A stretch of DNA of 46,629 nucleotides from Burkholderiales bacterium (lineage in GTDB: Bacteria; Pseudomonadota; Gammaproteobacteria; Burkholderiales; Casimicrobiaceae), in NCBI GenBank assembly GCA_020852555.1, contig JADZAQ010000253.1, positions 1 through 46,629 of the forward strand, written 5' to 3'. The position numbers were made by a program, and so were the translations under genes. The first letter of the stretch is position 1; each line of letters starts with the position of its first letter. The notes under the pieces are model-generated. The model was not told the origin of the DNA. It did no database searches and worked only from the letters and a program-made list of their open reading frames with translations. Of the stretch, positions 1-7,778 are shown one piece after another.

Positions 1-335
1 ACAATCCATTGGGGGGGATGTGCTCCCCCCATTTGGTTGTAGCTCCCGCTCTCACCCCGGATGGCTACAATTCGGCTGCAACATCCATCGCCGCGCGGAT
101 CGTTGTAGCTCCCGCTCTCACCCCGGATGGCTACAATTACTTCATCCGTTCGTGCAGCCAGCGGATCGTTGTAGCTCCCGCTCTCACCCCGGATGGCTAC
201 AATAATTTGAAATGGAAGTGCGGCAGCTTCTTTGTTGTAGCTCCCGCTCTCACCCCGGATGGCTACAATGATCTTTGCGTGGCGCCGACATGCCGCAAGG
301 TTGTAGCTCCCGCTCTCACCCCGGATGGCTACAAT
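1..335 (+). CRISPR. Type II-C CRISPR array, right-hand end (5 full repeats)
   Basis: Five identical 36-bp repeats lie at 36-71, 102-137, 168-203, 234-269 and 300-335. Each begins GTTGTAGCTCCC and ends GGCTACAAT. The last 5 bases of another repeat are at 1-5, so the array continues off the left edge. All five spacers are exactly 30 bp (6-35, 72-101, 138-167, 204-233, 270-299). The repeat resembles the Neisseria meningitidis II-C repeat, whose known crRNA sense matches the plus strand here, so transcription is inferred to run toward cas2. The final repeat next to cas2 is not degenerate. No leader is visible in the window. Confidence 0.98.
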
Positions 336-345
336 TGACCAACCC

Positions 346-380
346 GTATCCCGCGCCAGGCCTCGCTTGGCGCTGGATAC
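346..380. terminator. Strong hairpin between the array and cas2
   Basis: An almost uninterrupted inverted repeat: outer arms GTATCC (346-351) and GGATAC (375-380), inner arms GCGCCA (353-358) and TGGCGC (368-373), and a 9-nt loop. It starts 10 bp after the last CRISPR repeat and ends 17 bp before the cas2 stop. On the plus strand a TTTT run follows only about 10 nt later, so it is not a textbook intrinsic terminator. It sits where two convergent transcripts (crRNA precursor and cas operon) would meet. Terminator function is inference. Confidence 0.55.
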
Positions 381-397
381 GCGGTTCGAGTTTTGGA

Positions 398-730
398 TCA
401 GAACAGGACCATCTGGTCGGCGCTGACCTGGTTTTCCTGAAAAATGGGGGTACCGACGAGGATCCACATTCCCGCATACTGCTTCTCGGTAACCGTGAGT
501 ACACGAACGGATCCTTCAGGCGGGAGATTGGCAATTACCCGTTCCAGGTGCTTCGACTCCGCATCCCGCCCGTTGAGAATGCGGCCGTAGACACTGAACT
601 GGATCATGTCGAACCCGTCGTTGAGCAGAAACCGGCGGAATTGGGTATACGCGCGACGTTCCTCGCGCGTCAGGACCGGTAAATCGAAGAAGACCAACAT
701 GCGCATGAACCGCCTCGTGTGCTCTGCCAT
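398..730 (-). CDS. cas2: CRISPR-associated endoribonuclease Cas2 (type II-C)
   Basis: A 110-residue protein. Cas2 forms the core of the Cas1-Cas2 integrase that inserts new spacers. The sequence shows the family pattern MLVFFDLPV near the N terminus, with the first-strand aspartate, followed by FRRFLLNDGFDMIQFSVY and RVLTVTEKQY, close to Neisseria Cas2. The ATG at 730 lies 3 nt after the cas1 stop (TGA-AGA-ATG), so the genes are translationally coupled. An ATG at 706 preceded by a GAGGCGG sequence would give 102 residues and is an equally reasonable start. It is the last gene of the cas9-cas1-cas2 operon. Confidence 0.95.
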   Translation of the reverse strand: MAEHTRRFMRMLVFFDLPVLTREERRAYTQFRRFLLNDGFDMIQFSVYGRILNGRDAESKHLERVIANLPPEGSVRVLTVTEKQYAGMWILVGTPIFQENQVSADQMVLF

Positions 731-733
731 TCT

Positions 734-1651
734 TCACGTCCGCTCAATGGGGTGGTGGCGCAAGCCGATCAAGGTCGGGAGCTGCAGGGTGTCGGGCGCT
801 TCCCCTTCGAGAACTCGTTTGAGGGACTCCGTCGCGAATTCGATGGCGGAGAGCACCGTCATCTCCCCTGTGGGCATGCGCACGTCGACGTTGAGCAGGC
901 CCACGAGGCCAATCTTGTCGCGAGACGTGAGATTCATCGCCTCGGTAGATATCGTTTGCGCCTCCGTCGCGACGTGCAGGTCCACGATCGGACGGAACGG
1001 CTCGATGAGGTCGTCCGCCAGGTTGAATGCGTTCTGTTCGCTTGCATGGAACAGCCCGATGCTTGGGAGCATGCCGTGGGCGACGATGCCACGTGTGATA
1101 GCCCCGCGCAGTACCGCATAGCCGTAGTTCAACGAGGCATTTGTCCAGGATGCCTGATGTCGGTCGAATCCCGGACCGAACAAGTTCGGAAAATAGTGTG
1201 CGGCAGCCAGTGCCTCCATCCCCTCCGGGTCGCCGGATCGTACTCGCCGTTGCAAGGACGCGAGTCGCTCGAAACCGTTCATGTCGGCTAACCGGAGGCA
1301 TCGGGCCTGGTTCGCGATCTTCGCACGCACCATCTCAGCCCAAGCACGCTTCGCGGTCGGGCGGCTCACGGCGAGTTGCAACCGGAGGATCCGGGTAGCG
1401 CGTGTATGCGGCAGGAATGCGGTGAAGACGCCGTTCGGTTGGTGGTTGTCTCCCGTGGAGAACAGACTGATGCCGTACTCGCCGCAGGCGGACAGCACCG
1501 GATGCGTCAGCGTGATCTCCCGATGATTGAGGACGATGACCGCGATGTCTTCGAAAGGTACGCGAGCGCATTCGACCTGCTCGACGATGAGGGAAAAATG
1601 GTCCCGCCGAAGCTTGGCGGGGTTTGAAACGACCACGCTACGCCAAACCAC
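734..1651 (-). CDS. cas1: CRISPR-associated endonuclease Cas1 (type II)
   Basis: Integrase subunit that, with Cas2, captures protospacers and inserts them at the leader end of the array. Recognisable segments are VWRSVVVSNPAKL at the N terminus, ASLNYGYAVLRG in the middle, and GLFHASEQNAFNLADDL carrying the conserved histidine and aspartates of the metal site. A GTG at 1651 is preferred because type II Cas1 proteins normally begin just before the WRSV motif. It gives 305 residues, the usual size, and overlaps the cas9 3' end by 14 nt. The reading frame stays open upstream to 1693. No csn2 or cas4 follows, which fits subtype II-C. Confidence 0.95.
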   Translation of the reverse strand: MVWRSVVVSNPAKLRRDHFSLIVEQVECARVPFEDIAVIVLNHREITLTHPVLSACGEYGISLFSTGDNHQPNGVFTAFLPHTRATRILRLQLAVSRPTAKRAWAEMVRAKIANQARCLRLADMNGFERLASLQRRVRSGDPEGMEALAAAHYFPNLFGPGFDRHQASWTNASLNYGYAVLRGAITRGIVAHGMLPSIGLFHASEQNAFNLADDLIEPFRPIVDLHVATEAQTISTEAMNLTSRDKIGLVGLLNVDVRMPTGEMTVLSAIEFATESLKRVLEGEAPDTLQLPTLIGLRHHPIERT

Positions 1652-4600
1652 GTCGGGCCTCGCGGCGCGCGGCGAAGCGATTGCCGAGAACATCGACGTC
1701 GAATTTCTTGATCGACGTAGCCGTCCGTGGACCGAGGCTGCGAATCAGGCCATCCTTCCCTACGCTCGAATTGCGATCATGGGCCCAAAGACTGATCGCG
1801 CCGGTATTGCGATCGCACCCAGCGAAATAGCCGATGGTCGGTGACTTTCCCTTCTGCGTGATGCTGACGAGGTCATTGGGATAGAGCGAGAAGCAAAACT
1901 GGTACGTTGCATCGATGAGTGTCCACTCATTCTCGCTCTTGTTGGCGACGACGGCATGGTTCGGGAGGCCGTTTACCCGGTGATGCACGTAGACCGGCAC
2001 GAGGTAGAACTTGCCAGTCTTCGAGAACACATCCACGCGTAGCATGACGTCGTTTCTCGCCAGACCGCCGCGTACGGATATTCCCGACATCTTGTCGATC
2101 TGGAGGGTGACAGAGCGAACGATCGGTCCTGATGGGCTCCCGTCACGGCCAGGCTTTCTTAGCGGATTGTCGGCAGAAAATGCCTTGTCCCCCTTGCCCC
2201 CATGCGCCCGCATCCGGTTGCGAATGGCGTCGTAGAGCTTTTCATTGCGCTTGAGGTCGGCGAGACGGTCGAGATCGGCCATCGAAAGGGAAGAGAGTGG
2301 TACCCGCTCCGTCAGGCGGCTCTGACCATCTCCCCGTTGAGACTGCCCATAGACGGTCTCCTTGTGCGCGGCGCCACTGTTCCTGCGCTGGGGTGCGCGA
2401 CTGACGAAGAGCGGCTTTGTGGCGGCGAGCGCAGTATCGGAGTAGTTCCCGATGTTCTCCAACACAGTGCGAAGCTCAAGCTCGTCATCGATTGAAAGGC
2501 GCGCCAACAGTTCATCGCGAAACTGTGGCCATGGCTCTGGAAAGTGCTCGCGGAGCTTCCCATGCCTGTTGGTATCGACAATCTCACCTGTGGTGACGTC
2601 GACGAATCCGGTGCGAACCTCCGCCAGCTCGCGGCGACGGGCGTAGTCCGAGAGGCGTTTGACCATGAAGTGGCTGCACGCGGCGACCACGGCTGCATCC
2701 AATGCGTGATGCCGATCGCTTTCTTCGCGTACCTTGATGAGACCCCAACGCGCACGCAAAAATGAGGTCAACTGCCCGCTGAGCACCACGCACCGCTTCG
2801 CGTCACTTTTGTCGGCAAGCGTCAGGCTGTTTTCGACCAGGTTCTTGAAGAACCGGCAGACGTATCGCGTGTCGTTGAGGTTTCTCTCTTGGAATTCGGC
2901 TGACTCCGTCGCCCCGAAATCCCGCCGAAGGAGGCGGTTACGCTTCGCCAGTCGGTATTGTTTGTTCCCTTCGACGAAGGCGACATAGGTGCGCCACCGC
3001 TGGCCGTCGCCTGCCCCGTCGAGGTACTCGAACGGCGTTAGATTGCCCTTGTCACGGTTTTCCTTGCTCAGGACCAGTACTTTGTTGTTCTTGCTGTCAT
3101 CGAAGCTTCTGGAGTACGGCAAGACGTGATCGACCTCGACGTATCCCGGCTCGAGGATGCGTGACAGATCGAGGGGCTGAATCGAATAGGCGCACTTCCC
3201 CTGCTGCTCCCGATACAGGCGCCACTTTTCGAAGTCGCCGCCACGGGGATTCCCAGCGACCAAAAAGTGTTCGGCGAACAACGCGCGGTCGTGTGCGTTT
3301 CGCTCGCGAAATTCGGCTTGCTCCTTCTCGATACGCCGGCGCTCGTCGTATGGCCGGGAGAGGTCGCGCGCAAGCTCGATGTGAACGGCGTGTGGGGAGC
3401 CATGATTGCGGATCAGCGCATTGAGTACCTTGCGCGCTTGATTGAGTGAACGCAGGACGACCGGATTTCGCGGGACATCGAGATCGGGGTCCACGACCAT
3501 CGTCCCGCGGCTATCGCGCCCTGAGTAGAGTGGCGGAATGTAGCGGTGACGTCCCGCGTGTTTTCTTTCTGGGACGCTATGGCGATACCCGGCCGCGGCG
3601 CAAGCCTCATCGTAGCGCATCCCCCGTGCCATGTTGGGCACGATCGCGCGCAGTGCCTTCAAGGATAGTGCGTGGAAGCGGTCGAATCGGATGTTCAACA
3701 GGGCTTCGACCAGCCTGCCTCGACCAGGAAGGTTGAGGCTGGTCAATTCACGTCGGACCTCATCGTCATCCTTGTAAACGCTGAGTACCCAAGCGATCGA
3801 GTCGAGGGCCTCCGGCTTCCCGGCCAAGGCGTCGCCAGACACCTGTTGCCACTCGCCCGTGAAGCCGGCGCGTTTGAAGGTCAGGCGCAGTTCGTGCCAA
3901 CCTGGCAATTTCACCAATATCGCGCTCTCCGGGTCCTTGGGGCCGACTCCGGCCTTGCGGTGCGCGACAGGATCGGGAAGGCCGGCGAATCGGAACGATT
4001 CCGGTAAGAGGCCTTTGTTAACCAACTCAGTTCGCAGGCGCCCGTAACTCAATGGTGAATCGTAGACATAGGGCAACGGGAGCGCGACTTCCCGTTCGCA
4101 ATCGTTCAGCGGTCGGGTTCGTCCATCGACGATAATGCGAAGGTTGTTAAGGCGCGTGAGCCACACGTGCCGCTCTGCGGTGAACGACGCCTTCGGTGCC
4201 CTGTACTCGTCTCGCTCGAAGGTACATCGCCCCAGCATTTGAAGTAGGGCGCTGCCGGCAAGGGGCGGCTTCTGGCTCCAAAACAGCCCACTCCGGCGAT
4301 CACCATTCCCGAGCACCTCGAGCTCCAAGTGCTTTGCCGAGAACGGATTGCCGAGTTCGCGCTGTCTAGAGAACAGGAGCGCGAGTTCGTCGGCGATAAG
4401 CGTCCGAGCGAGTGCCTTCGTGTACTCGCCACGCTTGTTTCGCTGCGCATCGGGAAAATCGTGCAATACCATTTCGGCTGCGGTGCGGTAGCCGCGTGCT
4501 GTCATGCGCCGCGCGGAGTCGGCGAGACCTGCCTTGACCTTGCCGGCTTCCCCTTTCGTGTCCTGCGAAGCCTTCTGTTCCTCCGCGCGGCTCGACCAAT

Positions 4601-4994
4601 GGAATCCGCGATGCTTGCAGATGTGATACAGGACGCGCGCCCACTCGTCGGGATCGAGCCGTCGGTCGAGACCGGCGACGCGGACATGCCACAGCGACCC
4701 CACGTACGGATGATCCGGCCCGAACTGGCCCGTCGTCGGAATCACTCCGTGACGTTTCAGCGTGCGTGCCAGCTTCTTGAGGCGCCATGCGCGCCTGCGG
4801 AGACGCCGCCGGGTCAGTCGTGCGGTCCGACGGACGAGGTTGAGGGGGGCGCCCTCCTTGGGCGTCTCCGCTTTATCGAACGTTCGGACACCCAACGCGA
4901 CGATCCGGTCTTCAGCCAAGACCGCCCACCCGACCGACGCGATGCCGATATCGAATCCAAAGACGATTGGTGTCGCGGGAAGCTTGCCATCCAT
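1638..4994 (-). CDS. cas9: CRISPR-associated RNA-guided endonuclease Cas9 (type II-C)
   Basis: Dual-RNA-guided DNA endonuclease of 1118 residues, close to the compact II-C size (N. meningitidis Cas9 is 1082). Domains in order: RuvC-I with FDIGIASVGW (Asp15), arginine-rich bridge helix at about 55-83, alpha-helical recognition lobe to about 530, RuvC-II IELARDL (Glu540), HNH with EVDHVLPYSRSFDD (His623) and the KEN asparagine (Asn646), RuvC-III DRHHALDAAVV (His763, Asp766), then a roughly 340-residue C-terminal region that would hold the PAM-interacting domain. All catalytic residues are present. The ATG at 4994 is chosen because AGGAGGT sits 5-6 nt upstream and inside the open frame, which starts at 5015. 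The G+C content of the gene looks lower than that of its neighbours. Confidence 0.97.
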   Translation of the reverse strand: MDGKLPATPIVFGFDIGIASVGWAVLAEDRIVALGVRTFDKAETPKEGAPLNLVRRTARLTRRRLRRRAWRLKKLARTLKRHGVIPTTGQFGPDHPYVGSLWHVRVAGLDRRLDPDEWARVLYHICKHRGFHWSSRAEEQKASQDTKGEAGKVKAGLADSARRMTARGYRTAAEMVLHDFPDAQRNKRGEYTKALARTLIADELALLFSRQRELGNPFSAKHLELEVLGNGDRRSGLFWSQKPPLAGSALLQMLGRCTFERDEYRAPKASFTAERHVWLTRLNNLRIIVDGRTRPLNDCEREVALPLPYVYDSPLSYGRLRTELVNKGLLPESFRFAGLPDPVAHRKAGVGPKDPESAILVKLPGWHELRLTFKRAGFTGEWQQVSGDALAGKPEALDSIAWVLSVYKDDDEVRRELTSLNLPGRGRLVEALLNIRFDRFHALSLKALRAIVPNMARGMRYDEACAAAGYRHSVPERKHAGRHRYIPPLYSGRDSRGTMVVDPDLDVPRNPVVLRSLNQARKVLNALIRNHGSPHAVHIELARDLSRPYDERRRIEKEQAEFRERNAHDRALFAEHFLVAGNPRGGDFEKWRLYREQQGKCAYSIQPLDLSRILEPGYVEVDHVLPYSRSFDDSKNNKVLVLSKENRDKGNLTPFEYLDGAGDGQRWRTYVAFVEGNKQYRLAKRNRLLRRDFGATESAEFQERNLNDTRYVCRFFKNLVENSLTLADKSDAKRCVVLSGQLTSFLRARWGLIKVREESDRHHALDAAVVAACSHFMVKRLSDYARRRELAEVRTGFVDVTTGEIVDTNRHGKLREHFPEPWPQFRDELLARLSIDDELELRTVLENIGNYSDTALAATKPLFVSRAPQRRNSGAAHKETVYGQSQRGDGQSRLTERVPLSSLSMADLDRLADLKRNEKLYDAIRNRMRAHGGKGDKAFSADNPLRKPGRDGSPSGPIVRSVTLQIDKMSGISVRGGLARNDVMLRVDVFSKTGKFYLVPVYVHHRVNGLPNHAVVANKSENEWTLIDATYQFCFSLYPNDLVSITQKGKSPTIGYFAGCDRNTGAISLWAHDRNSSVGKDGLIRSLGPRTATSIKKFDVDVLGNRFAARREARRGLA

Positions 4995-5012
4995 TCCAAC
5001 CTCCTCTATGCT
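4984..5012 (+). promoter_or_regulatory. Predicted tracrRNA promoter
   Basis: TTGCCA (4984-4989) and TATGCT (5007-5012) are separated by exactly 17 bp, giving a sigma-70-like promoter. Initiation about 6-7 nt downstream would start the RNA at about 5018-5020, right where the anti-repeat begins (5017). The -35 box lies inside the first codons of cas9 and the -10 box lies just upstream of the cas9 Shine-Dalgarno sequence, on the opposite strand. This is a sequence-based prediction. Confidence 0.6.
4999..5006 (-). promoter_or_regulatory. Ribosome binding site that fixes the cas9 start
   Basis: On the minus strand GAGGAGGT reads directly upstream of the ATG at 4994. An in-frame ATG at 5015 lies upstream of this Shine-Dalgarno sequence and has none of its own, so the shorter form is preferred. 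The site also lies within the spacer of the predicted tracrRNA promoter on the other strand. Confidence 0.8.
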
Positions 5013-5016
5013 CATC

Positions 5017-5117
5017 GCTGTAGCTATCCGGGGTGAGAGCCGTTGCTACAATAAGCAATCGGTCGAAAGGCCGAATGCGTATCCGCCCGGCGGGTCACTC
5101 CGCCGGGCTTCTCATTT
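5017..5117 (+). ncRNA. tracrRNA of the type II-C CRISPR system
   Basis: The first 36 nt (5017-5052) match the reverse complement of the CRISPR repeat at 29 of 36 positions. They contain an uninterrupted ATCCGGGGTGAGAGC core and a GCTACAA segment, so they would pair with the repeat part of the crRNA. A mismatch bulge (CGTT opposite the repeat's GGGA complement) sits where the Neisseria duplex also bulges. Then come AATAAGC, a hairpin around CGGTCGAAAGGCCG (5060-5073) and a 9-bp GC-rich terminator hairpin. The order and spacing match the N. meningitidis tracrRNA. It is divergent from cas9 and ends about 150 bp before frmA. Confidence 0.93.
5085..5117 (+). terminator. Intrinsic terminator of tracrRNA
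   Basis: Perfect 9-bp stem GCCCGGCGG (5085-5093) with CCGCCGGGC (5100-5108), loop GTCACT, then the pyrimidine-rich tail TTCTCATTT. In II-C tracrRNAs the terminal hairpin is also part of the functional RNA bound by Cas9. Confidence 0.8.
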
Positions 5118-5152
5118 GGGCGGGTGCTGGCGCAAAGCGCCGGTTCAAGTAG

Positions 5153-6379
<1,227 letters not shown>

Positions 6380-6423
6380 CGCGGCACCGTTCGCTCCGCG
6401 GTCACAGGTCGTCAAGGGCGCGC

Positions 6424-7257
6424 ATGGAACGCATCGAGCAGCACGCGAGCTTCGGCGGACGGCAGGAGGTGTGGCGCCACGCCTCGTCCTCCTTGAACGG
6501 TGATGCGAGATTCGGCATCTACCTGCCGCCTGCCGCGCTGCGCGGTGAGCGCTGCCCGGTGCTGTACTGGCTCTCCGGGCTGACCTGCACCGAGCAGAAT
6601 TTCATCACCAAGGCCGGCGCACAGGAACACGCGGCCCGCCACGAAGTCATCGTCGTCGCGCCCGACACGAGTCCGCGCGGCAAGGCGGTGGCGAACGATG
6701 CGAGCTACGATCTCGGTCAGGGCGCGGGATTCTACGTCGATGCCACCGAGGCGCCGTGGTCGGCGCACTACCGGATGCAGGTCTACGTCGCGCAGGAGTT
6801 GCCCGCGCTCGTCGAGCGGTACTTCGCGGCGAGCGATGCGCGCGGCATCTTCGGCCATTCGATGGGCGGCCACGGTGCGCTCGTCACCGCGCTGCGGCAC
6901 CCGGGGCGCTATCGCAGCGTGTCGGCCTTCGCGCCGATCGTCGCGCCGTCGCAGGTGCCGTGGGGCGAGAAGGCGTTTGCCGCCTATTTCGGCGCCGATC
7001 GTGCGGCGTGGCGCGCCTGGGATGCGGTCGAGCTCGTGAAGACGGCGGCGGAACGCCTGCCGCTCTTCGTCGATCAGGGGGATGCCGACGAGTTCCTGGC
7101 GACGCAACTGCGGCCCGAACTGCTACGCGCGGCGTGCGCGGCCGCCGGGCATCCGCTCACCCTGCGCATGCAGCCCGGCTACGACCACAGCTACTATTTC
7201 ATCGCGAGCTTTCTCGCCGATCACTTCGCGCATCACGCGCAGGCGCTGCGGGGGTGA
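6424..7257 (+). CDS. frmB: S-formylglutathione hydrolase
   Basis: A 277-residue esterase D-type alpha/beta hydrolase that splits S-formylglutathione into formate and glutathione, completing the pathway begun by FrmA. The nucleophile elbow is GHSMGGHGA (Ser146). The other triad members are an aspartate in DQGDADEFL (about 220-222) and the histidine of GYDHSYYF (about 254). SGLTCTEQNF near residue 51 is the conserved oxyanion-region motif of the family. The length is typical. It is probably cotranscribed with frmA. Confidence 0.96.
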   Translation: MERIEQHASFGGRQEVWRHASSSLNGDARFGIYLPPAALRGERCPVLYWLSGLTCTEQNFITKAGAQEHAARHEVIVVAPDTSPRGKAVANDASYDLGQGAGFYVDATEAPWSAHYRMQVYVAQELPALVERYFAASDARGIFGHSMGGHGALVTALRHPGRYRSVSAFAPIVAPSQVPWGEKAFAAYFGADRAAWRAWDAVELVKTAAERLPLFVDQGDADEFLATQLRPELLRAACAAAGHPLTLRMQPGYDHSYYFIASFLADHFAHHAQALRG

Positions 7258-7323
7258 GCGCGGGGCAGGCTGCGGCGTGTCGTTGCGCGTATCGGCGGGT
7301 GCCGCCCGATGCGGCGCGCGGAT

Positions 7324-7566
7324 TCAGTCGCCGTCGTCCTCGCGAAGCTTGTTGACGTGCTCGTTGGTAACGACGTTGCGCCCTTCGGTGAACGGGCGGA
7401 ATCCGTGGAACGCCTCCGTCTTGGTCAGCGTGAAAGGAGGCGGTGTATCCGTGAGCGCACTGCGCGCCAGCGCAGAGATTACCTGGCCTGCGGTGGTGCG
7501 TTCGCGCCGCACGCGTTCCTTGGCGGCAAGGAGCACGTCGTCGTCGATATCGAGTGTGGTGCGCAT
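7324..7566 (-). CDS. Orphan VapB-like ribbon-helix-helix antitoxin
   Basis: An 80-residue protein beginning MRTTLDIDDDVLLAAKE, the typical N terminus of chromosomal VapB-type antitoxins: a DNA-binding beta strand followed by two helices. The C-terminal half (about 45-80) would be the toxin-binding tail. The ATG at 7566 is used rather than a GTG two codons upstream. A PIN-domain toxin gene normally follows within a few bases, but only 66 bp separate the stop from the frmB stop and no toxin can be fitted, so this is an orphan. The first 47 nt of coding sequence and the promoter are duplicated at 12452-12530. Confidence 0.75.
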   Translation of the reverse strand: MRTTLDIDDDVLLAAKERVRRERTTAGQVISALARSALTDTPPPFTLTKTEAFHGFRPFTEGRNVVTNEHVNKLREDDGD

Positions 7567-7598
7567 ATACACGATGTCATGGCATCACGCATCAGATG
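7520..7598. repeat. 79-bp direct repeat, left copy
   Basis: This segment matches 12452-12530 in the same orientation over 79 bp, with two substitutions (in GTGCGC versus GTGGGC and TATAC versus TATAG). It covers the first codons of the vapB-like gene and its promoter and operator. The two copies bracket the MFS-TctC-oxidoreductase-IclR block. Confidence 0.95.
7573..7586. promoter_or_regulatory. Operator-like dyad upstream of the vapB-like gene
   Basis: GATGTCATGGCATC is an imperfect palindrome centred on CATG and located 7 bp upstream of the antitoxin ATG. VapB-type antitoxins autoregulate through such dyads. The same 14 bp occur at 12505-12518 in the duplicated copy. The function is inferred. 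Confidence 0.4.
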
Positions 7599-7778
7599 TC
7601 AAAACGCCCGCCCGAGCCGCACCGGTGCAGACGGCGCCCCACCACGCCGCGCCTTCTTGCATGACCGGCCTCTTCGCTGGGCGCGTTCTCGTCATGCAGC
7701 TTGGCGCGGCTTGCCACGCCAAGCTACGTTGCCGGAGACCGGCCACCTTGCTTCCTCGAAGCGACCGTATTGTCTACG

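Noticed and set aside
9-338. Open frames running through the CRISPR array on the plus strand, giving a repetitive peptide
   Set aside because: The 66-bp repeat-spacer period is divisible by three, so frames stay open. This is a by-product of the array, not a gene.
5045-5076. A cas9 promoter inside the tracrRNA gene on the minus strand
   Set aside because: The best boxes match only three of six bases each, so no specific site is claimed, although a promoter must exist in this region.
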